Below, one piece after another: positions 36,701 through 44,281 of a stretch of DNA of 64,000 nt. Position numbers and translations under genes: made by a program. A model generated the notes under the pieces. The model had not been told where the DNA came from. It was given only the letters and a program-made list of their open reading frames with translations, and made no database searches. This stretch comes from Pseudomonas cremoricolorata (GTDB lineage Bacteria; Pseudomonadota; Gammaproteobacteria; Pseudomonadales; Pseudomonadaceae), in assembly GCF_000759535.1 (NCBI RefSeq), contig NZ_CP009455.1:620001-684000 (forward strand), written 5' to 3'. The first letter of the stretch is position 1; every line of letters begins with the position of its first letter.

Positions 36701-38041
36701 CGTATCGAGTTGGGCGAGATCGAGGCGCGGTTGCGCAGCTACCGAGGCGTGAAGGATGCCGTGGTGATCGCCCGCGAGACGGCCGCTGGCAAGCAATTGG
36801 TCGGTTATGTGGTAGGCACTGACCTGCTCGTCGATACGCTGCGTGGGCAACTGGCCGTCGAGTTGCCGGACTACATGGTGCCGACGCACCTGCAGTGCCT
36901 CGCCGAGCTGCCCTTGAACCCGGCCGGCAAGGTCGATCGCAAGGCGCTGCCAGCGCCCCGAGAACAGGCCGCAGCCCAGGTCGCGCCACGCAATCTGCTG
37001 GAGCAGCAGTTGGTCGCCATCTGGCAAGAGGTGCTGGAACGCGAGCACGTGGGAATCACCGACAACTTCTTCGAGCTGGGCGGCGACTCGCTGCGCGTGC
37101 TGCGCGTGCTGTCCAAGGTGCGGGCGTTGAACGCTCCAGGTTTCGAGCTCAAGCTACGCGACCTCATGGGCAAGCCGACCATCGCCGAACTGTCCGGCTT
37201 CGACGCCGAGGCAGCGATTCAGGCGCCAGGCCCGTTGGTACCGCTGAACCGCGCAACGAGCGGCACGCCGCCGCTGTACTGCATCCATGCAGGTTTTGGC
37301 ACGCTGTTCGACTACGAACCTCTGGCGCGCCACCTCGAGGGCCGGCGCAGCGTGATCGGCCTGCAATGCCGCATGTTGCTGGACCGACGTTGGCAGGATC
37401 AGTCGTTGCCGCAGATGGCCGCAGACTACGTAGCCGCCATTCGCACGCAGCAGCCCCAGGGGCCCTATGCCTTACTCGGCTGGTCGTTGGGTGGGGCACT
37501 GGCGATACTGATGGCCGAGGTGCTCAAGGACCAGGGTCAGGAGGTCCAATACCTGGGCCTGGTGGACAGCTTCGTGCCCGATGGTCAGCGCTCGCAGAGC
37601 ACCGGGCGTCACCAGGACCTGGCGCAGTTCCTTGGGGTGATCCTGGAGCGGCCGGTGGCCGAGCTGCCACTGCTCGCGCTAGACGATGCGCAGGCGCACG
37701 TCACGCTCGAGCGACTGATTCGCGACGAGCAGGCAAAGGGCCCGGACACTGCTCGCTACAGCGGCTTCGAAGCCGCCGACCTGGCCCAGGTGTTCATCGT
37801 GGCGATGCGGCTCAAGCAACTGTCCGAAGCGCTGCAACAGTTGCCGATATGCTACGCGCCAGCCACGCTCTGGTGGGCCAGCGAGACTGCCCTCGATGAG
37901 CGCCAGCGCCTCGAACACAGGCTGCAGGGACGGCTGCAACGGCACACGCTGGACGCCGGCCACCACCAGTTGCTCGATCTGCCCGAGTTCCTCGAACAGC
38001 TGCTGGAGGAGGTGGCCAGCCCGGCGCTGCTGGAGCGCTGA
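30722..38041 (+). CDS. NRPS C, terminal: C-A(Dab)-T-C-A(OHOrn?)-T-TE
   Basis: 2439 residues. Order: acceptor helix, C (HHIVCDG near 177), A1 (FDISVW near 703), T1 (Ser 1052), C (HHILMDG near 1276), A2 (about 1590-2080), T2 (Ser 2123) and a thioesterase with GWSLGG (Ser near 2255), Asp in LVDSF and His in DAGHHQLL (near 2418). A1 reads D-I-W-E-L-T-A-D-D (Dab). A2 reads D-G-E-C-Y-F-G-V-T; Glu at the third position suits a basic side chain, and terminal (cyclo-)hydroxyornithine is the expected residue in putida-type pyoverdines, though I cannot confirm this code. T1 is of the GGDSIVSIQV type normally followed by an E domain, but no E domain is present. The thioesterase releases the finished peptide. 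Confidence 0.93.
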   Translation: MDNSAAMGIARRFLSLPLEKRRPFLAKMLEQGVSPANLPIPSLRHDLASVPLSFAQERQWFLWQLDPASSAYHVPTALRLRGSLDVAALQQAFDHQLQRHESLRTRFVLGAQRPEQLIDDTCRVDIEQHSAALDDDALKAWVDSRIMQPFDLQQGPVLRVSLLRLAADEHVLLLVQHHIVCDGQSMQVMVDELVQLYAAFAQGREPVLGDLPIQYADYAIWQRRWMEAGERERQLHYWQAQLGGDQPVLELPFDRPRPAIQSDHGALLDIALDAELGGALKTLAQREGVTLFMLLLATFQVLLHRHSGQRDIRVGVPVANRNRVETQGLIGFFINTQVLRAEIDPTQPFSQLLQQVRQRTLGAQAHQDLPFEQLVEALQPQRSLSHAPLFQAMFNHQHAARSAASGGASDALQVTPLAWSSHTTQFDLTLDTYESATGLSASLTYATDLFDAATALRLGQRWVNLLRGLVDDPHQRIDALPLLDEQERTQLHACNQSHRHYPLEQGYVRLFEAGVDADPQRVIATCTGQRWSYAELDDKANRLAQRLLQAGVALDQAVALLAERDLPLLAMMIGTFKAGAGYLPLDPGLPEQRLRHILALSKAPVLVCTRACQAQAQALLHDLPTPVQVVVWEDTQGLAAERPGIYSGPQNLAYIIYTSGSTGLPKGVMVEQAGMLNNQLSKAPYLALDGRDVIAQTASQSFDISVWQFLAGPLFGTPVDIVPKAIANDPHALLEHVRQRRISVLESVPSLIQGMLVEHHGELPHLRWLLPTGEAMPPELARQWLLRYPQAQLINAYGPAECSDDVAFYRVDLASTERSYLPIGTATDNNRLYLLDDALQLVPLGVVGELCVAGTGVGRGYVADPLRTAQAFIAHPFGAPGERLYRTGDLARQRADGVLEYVGRVDHQVKIRGLRIELGEIETRLLELPAVQDAVVAAQPGPRGLQLVAYYVARDAHPEAAAMRESIRAHLRQWLPEYMVPAHLLGLDRLPLNANGKVDRKALPLPQPSVEQRQYLAPQTPLQQRIAAIWQQVLKLEQVSIDDNFFELGGDSIVSIQVVSRAAAAGIHFSPRELFQHQTVQALAQVAREQSSGLAPAPSSVPRDWCENLAAAPGVMTPAHFPLASLTAAQLEALPLAAEQIQTLYPLSPMQQGMLFHTLQSSEAGLYVTQTSVPVEGLDNQRFVAAWNQIIARHEMLRTAFWHDSQLNEPLQIVLREVLLPVRLLDWRGQPVSEQRLRAEAQADCAQGFDLLRPPLINLTLIRLDDDRQQLIWTAHHILMDGWSSSQLLAEVFALYAGHVLPAKQGHYQDYIQWLQAQDGAALERFWSARLQEPVTTQLAGALQDRPAPESTGHQALYLDWDAPRTQTLREQAQRLRVTPNTLIQGAWLLLLQAYTGQTRVCFGATVAGRPTSLPNAGDILGLFINTLPIIQRPDPQQPLQQWLRQLQADNLEVRDHEHASLSDLQRWAGQPGQALFDSIIVFENYPISERLDDAQSSQLRFGQAHGRDVTNYPMDLEVRLGECLQIEFMFLRSHFTEQAVAAIRGEFEGLLQNMLDNPDMAVGNLALWRASPLPAASAAQPPSTPLVERIARHTRLQPDQPAVRCAGQQLTYAQLDAQANRLAHYLIAQGIGPEDFVGIALERSVEVIVAFLAVMKAGAAYVPLDIDYPQERLAWAMRDSAMRLLITRAAVRERLPQDSEVPCADLQTLDLDAWPASPPTPRACGDNLAYLIYTSGSTGQPKGVAVSHASLAMHCQAINELYEMGPATCELLFMSFAFDGAQERWLSTLAAGGCLVLRDHCLWTPEQTWQVLHQEQVTIACFPPAYLQQLAEFGESQPTPPPVHIYCFGGDAVADANFEQVKRALRPRYLTNGYGPTETVVTPLLWKADLSQRCEAVYAPIGRAVGQRTLQVLDPLLRTLPSHLAGELYIGGFGVARGYHGRPGLTAERFVPDPCGVPGSRLYRTGDLVRSRADGVFDYLGRLDNQVKIRGFRIELGEIEARLRSYRGVKDAVVIARETAAGKQLVGYVVGTDLLVDTLRGQLAVELPDYMVPTHLQCLAELPLNPAGKVDRKALPAPREQAAAQVAPRNLLEQQLVAIWQEVLEREHVGITDNFFELGGDSLRVLRVLSKVRALNAPGFELKLRDLMGKPTIAELSGFDAEAAIQAPGPLVPLNRATSGTPPLYCIHAGFGTLFDYEPLARHLEGRRSVIGLQCRMLLDRRWQDQSLPQMAADYVAAIRTQQPQGPYALLGWSLGGALAILMAEVLKDQGQEVQYLGLVDSFVPDGQRSQSTGRHQDLAQFLGVILERPVAELPLLALDDAQAHVTLERLIRDEQAKGPDTARYSGFEAADLAQVFIVAMRLKQLSEALQQLPICYAPATLWWASETALDERQRLEHRLQGRLQRHTLDAGHHQLLDLPEFLEQLLEEVASPALLER

Positions 38042-38045
38042 TGCC

Positions 38046-38074
38046 CCTGGCGCAGCCCCTCGGGGCTCGCGCCA
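38046..38074 (+). terminator. Imperfect hairpin after NRPS C
   Basis: CTGGCGC-AGCCCC-TC-GGGGCT-C-GCGCCAG, immediately after the NRPS C stop, is a strong stem with one bulge. It lacks a T-run, so it may protect the 3' end rather than terminate by itself. Confidence 0.45.
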
Positions 38075-38100
38075 GCACCCGGTACCGACCAGTGCAACGA

Positions 38101-38128
38101 AAAACGCCCGATGCAAGCATCGGGCGTT
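38101..38128 (-). terminator. Rho-independent terminator of fpvA
   Basis: AACGCCCGATGC-AA-GCATCGGGCGTT is a perfect 12-bp stem (38103-38128). Read on the minus strand it is followed by a run of T (GTTTTTCG), placed about 30 bases after the fpvA stop. Confidence 0.88.
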
Positions 38129-38156
38129 GATGGTCATGGGCTGCGCAGGGAAAGAT

Positions 38157-40667
38157 TCAGTCCCAGACGCCGCGCACGCTCAGCATGAAGTTGCGTGGTT
38201 CGCCGAAGTAGTTGGCGTAGGCGGTGTGGGTCAAGGTTTCGTAGTACTTGCGGTCGAACAGGTTGTTGGCATTGAAGGCCACCGTCCAGTGCGAATCGAG
38301 CTTGTACTCCACCATGGCATCCCAGGTCGAATAGCCGCCCTGACTCAACCTTACTGGCGTTTCCTTGGTGATTTCGCCGAGGTCGTTGTACTCGTAATCG
38401 ATCATGTTGACGTAGTAGCCGCTTTGCGCCGTGACACCACCGCCGACTTTCCAGTCCGACAGCTGGCCTGGCAGCACATAGGTGCTCCACAGTTTTGCCT
38501 GGTGCTTGGGCGTGACGCTGCTGAATACGGCACTGGTGGAGCGGTCCTGATTGCGGTTGAAGGTGTAACCCGCCATCAACTCCCAGCCCGGCATGAGCTC
38601 GCCGCTGGCCTCGAGGTCGACGCCTTTGCTGACCACCTTGCCGCGCGACAGGTAGCAGCAACTGCCTCCATACAGAACCGACTCGGCCGGGTAGCGGGGG
38701 TCGAGCACGGCCTGATTCTCGCGTTCGGAATAGAACAGCGCCGCGGTGACATTCAGCGCACCATCGAGCAATTCGCCCTTCAACCCGGTCTCGTAGGTCT
38801 TGCCGACCATGGGCTCGAGTGACGAACCTGGCAGCGGCCCGGCCTGATACATGGGCTGAGGATTGAAGATTTCCGAATAGCTGGCGTAGGCCGACCATTC
38901 ATTGCTCAGGTCAAATACCAGTCCGCCAAACGGAACCACTTTGGTCGGCTGACGAAAGTCGACGATGTTCGAGTCGACCCACGGTCCGTCCTTGGGGACT
39001 TTCATTGCGTAGGTCTGCTCGAACGAGTAGCGCGTGGCACGCGCGCCGACGATCAGCTTGAGCGGGTCAGCCAGTTGCAGGCGCAGGGTGGAATAAACGC
39101 CGTACTGCTTTTGCTTGTTGGGCTTGTAGTCGCGCCAGAAATCCTTGTTGATGGTGTTCTTCAACCACGGCTGTTCATAGGGCGTTCCCAGCCCCGCGTT
39201 ACCGTCGGCAGCGCGCCAGCGGCTGTTGATCGCCTGCCCGTCGGCACCGAACAGCAACTCATGCTCGCGCCCCAGAAACTCGAAATGGCCGGACAGGTTC
39301 ATGTCCACCACCGTCTGATCGCTGGTGGCGCGCTGGTAACTGCCGTACCACTGCGGGCCGGTATTCCCGACGCGTTCGCCATAGATGAACGCGCCTTGGC
39401 TCTCCACCGAGTCGAACACATGGGTCAGCGTGGTGTTGAGCTTCCAGTTGTCGTTGAAGTAGTGATCGAGCTTGACGAAGACCTCGTTGGAGGCATGGTC
39501 GGAGTAGGACCAGTCGGTGGTCGGCCAATAGCTGCGGCTGTAGTTGGGCTTGCCGCCGTACCGGTAGAACGGCAGACCATCACCGGTCCCGGTCTCCTTG
39601 GTCTTGTCCAGTCGACCGCCCAGGGTGAGCATGGTATCCGGGCTCAGGTCCGCTTCCAGGACCCCGTAGATGGAGGGGTTCTCGGTGCCACGGTTGTCCA
39701 TGAAGTACTTGCGGTCGGTGTAGCTGGCGGCCAGACGACCGCGCAGCGCGCCATCGAAGCCCAGGGGACCTGTGACATCCACCTGCGAACGGTAGTTGTC
39801 CCAACTGCCGGCCGAGGCGTCGAACTTGAGCTGATAAGTGTCCAGGGGCCGCTTGCGCACCAGGTTGATGATGCCGCCTGGGTCGCCCACGCCTCCGAAC
39901 AGACCCGCCGAACCGCGCAGCACTTCAACGTGGTCGAACTCGGTCATGTTGTACAGGTGGTTGGAGTAGCCGCCGTTGGAATCGAGGCTGGCCGCACCAT
40001 CGATCTGAATGTTCTTCATCTCGAAACCGCGCGAGTAGTACTTGGGCGTGCGGTAGTTGAGGCTTTTCACCGTCACACCCGGAGTAGCCCGCATGGCCTG
40101 GCCGAGGCTGGTGATCTGCCGATCCTTGAGGGCCTGGGCGGTGATCACCGAAACCGACTGGGGGGTTTCACGAATCGACATCGGCGTTTTCGAACCGACA
40201 CTGGTCAGCCCGGCCTTGTAGGAACCAGAGTTTTCCGTGGCCTCACCCATGCCCTGCCCGGAAATGCTGGTCGCACCCAGCTCGATGGCGCCACCGGCGC
40301 TGGCGCCGAGGTTGGCGCCAGCCGGGGTGATGATCACCGTGCCGTTGTCGATACGGTACGACAGGCCAGCATCGCGCAGGATCAGGTCGAGGGCACGGGT
40401 CGGCTCCATCGCCCCGGACACCGCCGGAGCGCGCTTGCCGCTGACCAGCCCCGGCTCGAACAGCATCTGCAGTCCGGTCTGCTGGGCCAGTTGGGTCAGC
40501 GCATCGCTCAACGGCGCCGAAGGAATGTTCACCTCGGCCACTTCAGCCTGCGCCACGCTGACCATGCCCAAGGCCAGCCCGAGCACCACCGCCGATGCCG
40601 ACGCGCGCCAGCGGGCGCGGCCGCAGATGCCAAGGCTGCGGGTGAGCCTCGCCTGTTCCGATTTCAT
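38157..40667 (-). CDS. fpvA: FpvA-type TonB-dependent ferric siderophore receptor with signalling domain
   Basis: 836 residues from the ATG at 40667 (GGAG eleven bases upstream; a GTG four codons earlier is possible). Signal peptide to about residue 42, then an STN/secretin-type signalling domain (NIPSAPLSDALTQLAQQTGL to YRIDNGTVIITP, about 47-115), a plug domain (IRETPQSVSVITAQ to VEVLRGSAGLFGGVGDPGGIINLVRK) and a 22-strand barrel to the C-terminus. The receptor brings ferric pyoverdine through the outer membrane. The STN domain implies cell-surface signalling to an FpvR/FpvI-PvdS system, but no such regulators are in this window. A variant iron-starvation box precedes it and a terminator follows. 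Confidence 0.93.
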   Translation of the reverse strand: MKSEQARLTRSLGICGRARWRASASAVVLGLALGMVSVAQAEVAEVNIPSAPLSDALTQLAQQTGLQMLFEPGLVSGKRAPAVSGAMEPTRALDLILRDAGLSYRIDNGTVIITPAGANLGASAGGAIELGATSISGQGMGEATENSGSYKAGLTSVGSKTPMSIRETPQSVSVITAQALKDRQITSLGQAMRATPGVTVKSLNYRTPKYYSRGFEMKNIQIDGAASLDSNGGYSNHLYNMTEFDHVEVLRGSAGLFGGVGDPGGIINLVRKRPLDTYQLKFDASAGSWDNYRSQVDVTGPLGFDGALRGRLAASYTDRKYFMDNRGTENPSIYGVLEADLSPDTMLTLGGRLDKTKETGTGDGLPFYRYGGKPNYSRSYWPTTDWSYSDHASNEVFVKLDHYFNDNWKLNTTLTHVFDSVESQGAFIYGERVGNTGPQWYGSYQRATSDQTVVDMNLSGHFEFLGREHELLFGADGQAINSRWRAADGNAGLGTPYEQPWLKNTINKDFWRDYKPNKQKQYGVYSTLRLQLADPLKLIVGARATRYSFEQTYAMKVPKDGPWVDSNIVDFRQPTKVVPFGGLVFDLSNEWSAYASYSEIFNPQPMYQAGPLPGSSLEPMVGKTYETGLKGELLDGALNVTAALFYSERENQAVLDPRYPAESVLYGGSCCYLSRGKVVSKGVDLEASGELMPGWELMAGYTFNRNQDRSTSAVFSSVTPKHQAKLWSTYVLPGQLSDWKVGGGVTAQSGYYVNMIDYEYNDLGEITKETPVRLSQGGYSTWDAMVEYKLDSHWTVAFNANNLFDRKYYETLTHTAYANYFGEPRNFMLSVRGVWD

Positions 40668-40801
40668 TTCCTGATCCACTCCGTACGTGTTGTGTTGGTC
40701 TATCGCCGACTCTCAGGCCAGCTGACGGACGTCTGGCAATCCCTTGCAAACCGGCCTCCCGGCACAGGCCGACCGTGCGGTCGCACTTGTACGCTGACTA
40801 G

Positions 40802-40825
40802 ACGAGAGGTGGGTAGACGAAATTA
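40802..40825 (-). promoter_or_regulatory. Variant PvdS/iron-starvation box upstream of fpvA
   Basis: On the minus strand TAATT (40825-40821), 16 bases, CGT (40804-40802): one mismatch to TAAAT-N16-CGT, 135 bases before the fpvA start. It could also be read by an FpvI-like sigma factor. Confidence 0.6.
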
Positions 40826-41128
40826 GGAATTTTTCACAAACGTTGTGCTAAGCGATCAACACGCAGGTCGTGCCGTTGTGCATTACCGATAGAACACTGT
40901 TCACTCGAGCGTGCAGAGCCTCAGGGCAGCCCACCGCGGCGAGGCTGTTCCTGCGGGCAGCGCACTTTTGCTGGAGCAAGCAGTCCGCATCTGAACAGAT
41001 CGGTATTGGGCCACCTTGCTGGCCCTTCGTGGCTAACGGCTGCAACGCGCTGTTAGTCACACACTGACCAACCCAGGCGACCAACATCCCCACGCAGAAC
41101 GCGTCGGCCGCCCATCAGTCCCAGCCCC
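40826..41128. other. Intergenic region between fpvA promoter and NRPS F
   Basis: 303 bases without a credible gene. A short hairpin GGGCCA-CCTTGC-TGGCCC at 41008-41025 lies about 100 bases after the NRPS F stop and may mark the end of the D-E-F transcript, though it has no T-run on the minus strand. Confidence 0.5.
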
Positions 41129-44100
41129 TCACCCCAACGACTGCGCCTTCTCCAGCAAGCGCGCCTTCTCTTCCGGGCTCATCGCCTCCAGGCGCAGGCG
41201 GGCGGTGGCGAGTTTTTCCAGTTGGCCGGGGGCGGCCTCCTGCAGGCGCAGGGCCTGGGCCAAGGCGGCGGGGCTGGGGTTGTCGAAGACTACGCCGGGG
41301 TGCACGTCGCAGTGCAGCAACTTGCGGATGCCGGCCACCAGCTTGATCACCAGCAGCGAGTGGCCGCCGGCGGCGAAGAAGTCCTGCTCGACGCTCAGCC
41401 GCTCGCTGCCGAGCAGCTGCGCCATGCGCCCGGCGAGGAGGTTCTCCAGGGCGTCGCGCGGGGCCACGTAGGGCTGCTGCGCAGCGCCCAGATCCAGGCT
41501 GGCGAGGGCCTTGCGGTCGATCTTGCCGTTGCCCAGACGCGGCATCTGCGCCAGCACGTGCACCTGACGCGGCACCATCACCGCGGGCAGGCGCTGCTGC
41601 AACTGCCCCTTGAGCGACTCGGCACCATCCGCCGGTGCGGTGCCCAGCGCGGTGACGAAGGCCAGCGGTTCGTGCTGCGCATCGAGCACCACTGCCGCTT
41701 CGCTGACGCCTGCGAGCGCCGCCAGTTGCGCTTCGATTTCTGCAAGTTCTACGCGGAAGCCGCGCAGTTTGACCTGCTGGTCGGCGCGCCCGTACAGCAC
41801 GATGCCGCCTTCGGGGCGGTAACGCGCCAGGTCGCCGCTGCGGTAGAGGCGCTGGCCGGGCAGCCACGGGTGCTCGATGAAGGCCTGCGCCTGGGCGTCG
41901 GGGGCGTTGAGGTAGCCGCGCGCCAGCTGCGCGCCGCCGATGTACAGCTCGCCCAACTCGCCGCTGGCGACCAGGCGCCGCTGGGCGTCGAGCACCAGCA
42001 ATTGGTTGTTGGCCAGCACGTGGCTGAGCGGCAGTGCAGCGGCGTCGAGGTCGTCGAGGGTGACGCGGTGCACGGCCACGCCGACGGTGCTTTCGCTCGG
42101 GCCGTAGTGGTTGAACAGGCGCAGCTCGGGGCGCTGATGCAGCAGGCGTTCAGCCAAGGCAGGCGGCAGTGCTTCGCCGCCCAGCACCAGGGTGGCGGGC
42201 AGCGCTGGTGCCGGCGTGTCGAGCAAGGCGGCCAGGTGCGAGGGCACGATTTTCAGGCAGTCGATGGCCTGCTCGCGGATGAACCCGGCGAAGGCCTGGG
42301 CGTCTTGCACCGTGGCGTCGTCGGCCAGGTGCAAGGTGGCGCCGTGGTACAGCGCGCCGAACAGGCTGGTGTGACCCAGGTCGGCCACCACACTGGCGCT
42401 GAAGGCGAAATGCCGGCAACTGGCCAGGTCGAGGGCGGCACTGGCGGCGGCAACGTAGTTGAACAGCGCGCCGTGCTCGACGGCCACCGCCTTCGGAGTG
42501 CCGGTGGAGCCGGAGGTGAACAGCACGTAGGCAAGATCGCTGGCGTTGAGTGCGGGCTGCTCGGGCAAGATGGCTGGGGCGTGGCTGAAATCCAGCCCGG
42601 CCAGGTGCAACTGGGTGATCTCATGTTCCTGCGGCTGCTCGCTGACCAGCAGCGCAGCGCCGGCCTGCTCCAGCAGCAACGCCTGGCGCGCAACAGGCCA
42701 CTGCGGATCGAGGGCCAGCCAGGCCGCGCCAAGACGCCAGCTCGCCAGCGCTGCCACCAGCCAGTGCGCCGAGCGCGGCAGCGCCAGGGCCACGCGCTGG
42801 CCGCGTACCACACCGTGGGCGGCCATGTGCGCAGCGAGGGTCTGCACCTGCTGCTCCAGTTCGGCATAGCTCAGGGTCTGCGCGGCGCTGACCAGCGCAG
42901 TGGCATCGGGGGTCGATTCAGCCCAGTCGCGAATGCGCTCGGCCAGGTTCAGGCGAGTATCGAGGGCAGCGCTGGGCGGGTTGAGCGCCAGCAAGCGGCT
43001 GCGCTCGACATCGCCCAGCAGCGGCAGGTCGCCGGCGGCAGTGGCCGGTGCCGCGACGATGCCGCGCAGCAGCACCTGGTATTGCGCCAGCAGCCCGGCC
43101 ATGGCGGCGGCGCTGTAGTGCTGGCTGAGGTAGGTGAGGCTCAGGGCCTGCACGGCACCGGCAGCGTCCAGTCCCACCTGCAAGGCCAGCTCGATTCCCG
43201 GCTCCAGGCCGGCAGACACCTGCGCGGTCCACTGCGCGCCACGCACTTCATCGAACGCAGGCAGACGGCGCACGGCAAAACTGTGGCTGGGCGGTGTGGC
43301 GCGACTGCTGCCTGGGCAGTACTCCTGCCAGGTGCGGTGTGTGTCGAGTACTGCGGCCAGCTGCGCCAGGCATTGATCGAACGGGCGTTGCAGGTCCAGC
43401 GGCAGGTGCAGCGGCAGGGTTTTCTCGAACAGGCCCAAGGTCTGCTCGAAGAAGCCGTAATCATGCCGCCCATCGTGGCGCCAGCCAGCGATCAGCGCCG
43501 AGCGGCCACTCAGGCGCGCCAGCAACAGCCACCAGGCCGCTTGTAGCACGCTGTCGGCGCTGACGCCCTGGGCACCGGCCAAGGCTTCGACGGCCTGGCG
43601 CAGCTCAGTGGGGACGGCGGCCTGCACCTGGGCCACACCGTTCACCGCTGCGTGCACGCCGCTGCGTCGGTACGGCAGCTGTGGCAGCGAGACCGCGGGA
43701 TTGCCCAGGTGCGCCTGCCAGTACTGCGCGGCCTGGCCTGCGTCTTCGTCGAGCACCACCTCGGCGCGCCATTGCAGGTACTGGTCGAACTGACCCAGCT
43801 CGTCATCGGCACCCGCCGGCCCCTGGCGATAGGCATCGAGCAACTGCTCGGCCAGTACGCCAAGGCTGCCGGCATCGAGCAGCGCCTTGGGTAGCGCCAG
43901 GGTCAGTTGCCAGTCGCCGCTCCCCAGCCGCTGCAACCGGGCCGCGATGCGCGCACTCTGGGCCGCTTGCGCCACCCAGGCGGCAATGTCCTCGGCTGAC
44001 GTGCCGTCATTCACGCTCAGCGGCACCTGCGGCGCACGCGCAGCGGGGAACTGGCGCTGGCCGTGGTAGCCGGGCACGGCGGCAATGGCGCTGGTCAGCA

Positions 44101-44281
44101 CTTGCTGGCGCAGCGCCAAGTCATTCAACGCGGCGTGCAGGACCGGCTGATCCAGCTCGCCGGCGATGTCGATGCGCAGCAGGTGCAGGCCATCAGCGCC
44201 GTGGGCCGGGTCGCTCCAGTGCTGTTGCTCGGCCAGCAGGGCCAGGCCGGCGCCACGGTGTTGCAGATCGATGTCACTCAT
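41129..44281 (-). CDS. NRPS F: interface-A(Asp)-T, hydroxyaspartate module
   Basis: 1050 residues. The N-terminal ~430 residues have condensation-domain shape but the catalytic HHxxxDG is replaced by LPKALLDAG (near 132-140), so it cannot condense; this fits the interface domains that recruit aspartyl beta-hydroxylases. A domain (about 440-930) with FTSGSTGTPK and pocket residues D-L-T-K-V-G-H-V-G, the aspartate code (Asp235-equivalent near residue 634). T domain Ser near 974 (GGHS). The C-terminal tail (MSPEEKARLLEKAQSLG) differs from the LLDELE tails of A, B and D. Start and NRPS E stop overlap by ATGA. The preceding protein ends in a condensation domain and a TauD hydroxylase, so E and F together form one split beta-hydroxy-Asp module. 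Confidence 0.88.
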   Translation of the reverse strand: MSDIDLQHRGAGLALLAEQQHWSDPAHGADGLHLLRIDIAGELDQPVLHAALNDLALRQQVLTSAIAAVPGYHGQRQFPAARAPQVPLSVNDGTSAEDIAAWVAQAAQSARIAARLQRLGSGDWQLTLALPKALLDAGSLGVLAEQLLDAYRQGPAGADDELGQFDQYLQWRAEVVLDEDAGQAAQYWQAHLGNPAVSLPQLPYRRSGVHAAVNGVAQVQAAVPTELRQAVEALAGAQGVSADSVLQAAWWLLLARLSGRSALIAGWRHDGRHDYGFFEQTLGLFEKTLPLHLPLDLQRPFDQCLAQLAAVLDTHRTWQEYCPGSSRATPPSHSFAVRRLPAFDEVRGAQWTAQVSAGLEPGIELALQVGLDAAGAVQALSLTYLSQHYSAAAMAGLLAQYQVLLRGIVAAPATAAGDLPLLGDVERSRLLALNPPSAALDTRLNLAERIRDWAESTPDATALVSAAQTLSYAELEQQVQTLAAHMAAHGVVRGQRVALALPRSAHWLVAALASWRLGAAWLALDPQWPVARQALLLEQAGAALLVSEQPQEHEITQLHLAGLDFSHAPAILPEQPALNASDLAYVLFTSGSTGTPKAVAVEHGALFNYVAAASAALDLASCRHFAFSASVVADLGHTSLFGALYHGATLHLADDATVQDAQAFAGFIREQAIDCLKIVPSHLAALLDTPAPALPATLVLGGEALPPALAERLLHQRPELRLFNHYGPSESTVGVAVHRVTLDDLDAAALPLSHVLANNQLLVLDAQRRLVASGELGELYIGGAQLARGYLNAPDAQAQAFIEHPWLPGQRLYRSGDLARYRPEGGIVLYGRADQQVKLRGFRVELAEIEAQLAALAGVSEAAVVLDAQHEPLAFVTALGTAPADGAESLKGQLQQRLPAVMVPRQVHVLAQMPRLGNGKIDRKALASLDLGAAQQPYVAPRDALENLLAGRMAQLLGSERLSVEQDFFAAGGHSLLVIKLVAGIRKLLHCDVHPGVVFDNPSPAALAQALRLQEAAPGQLEKLATARLRLEAMSPEEKARLLEKAQSLG

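Noticed and set aside
40848..41093. An 81-codon minus-strand ORF between fpvA and NRPS F
   Set aside because: No ribosome-binding site, no recognisable motif and unusual Cys-rich composition; more likely non-coding.
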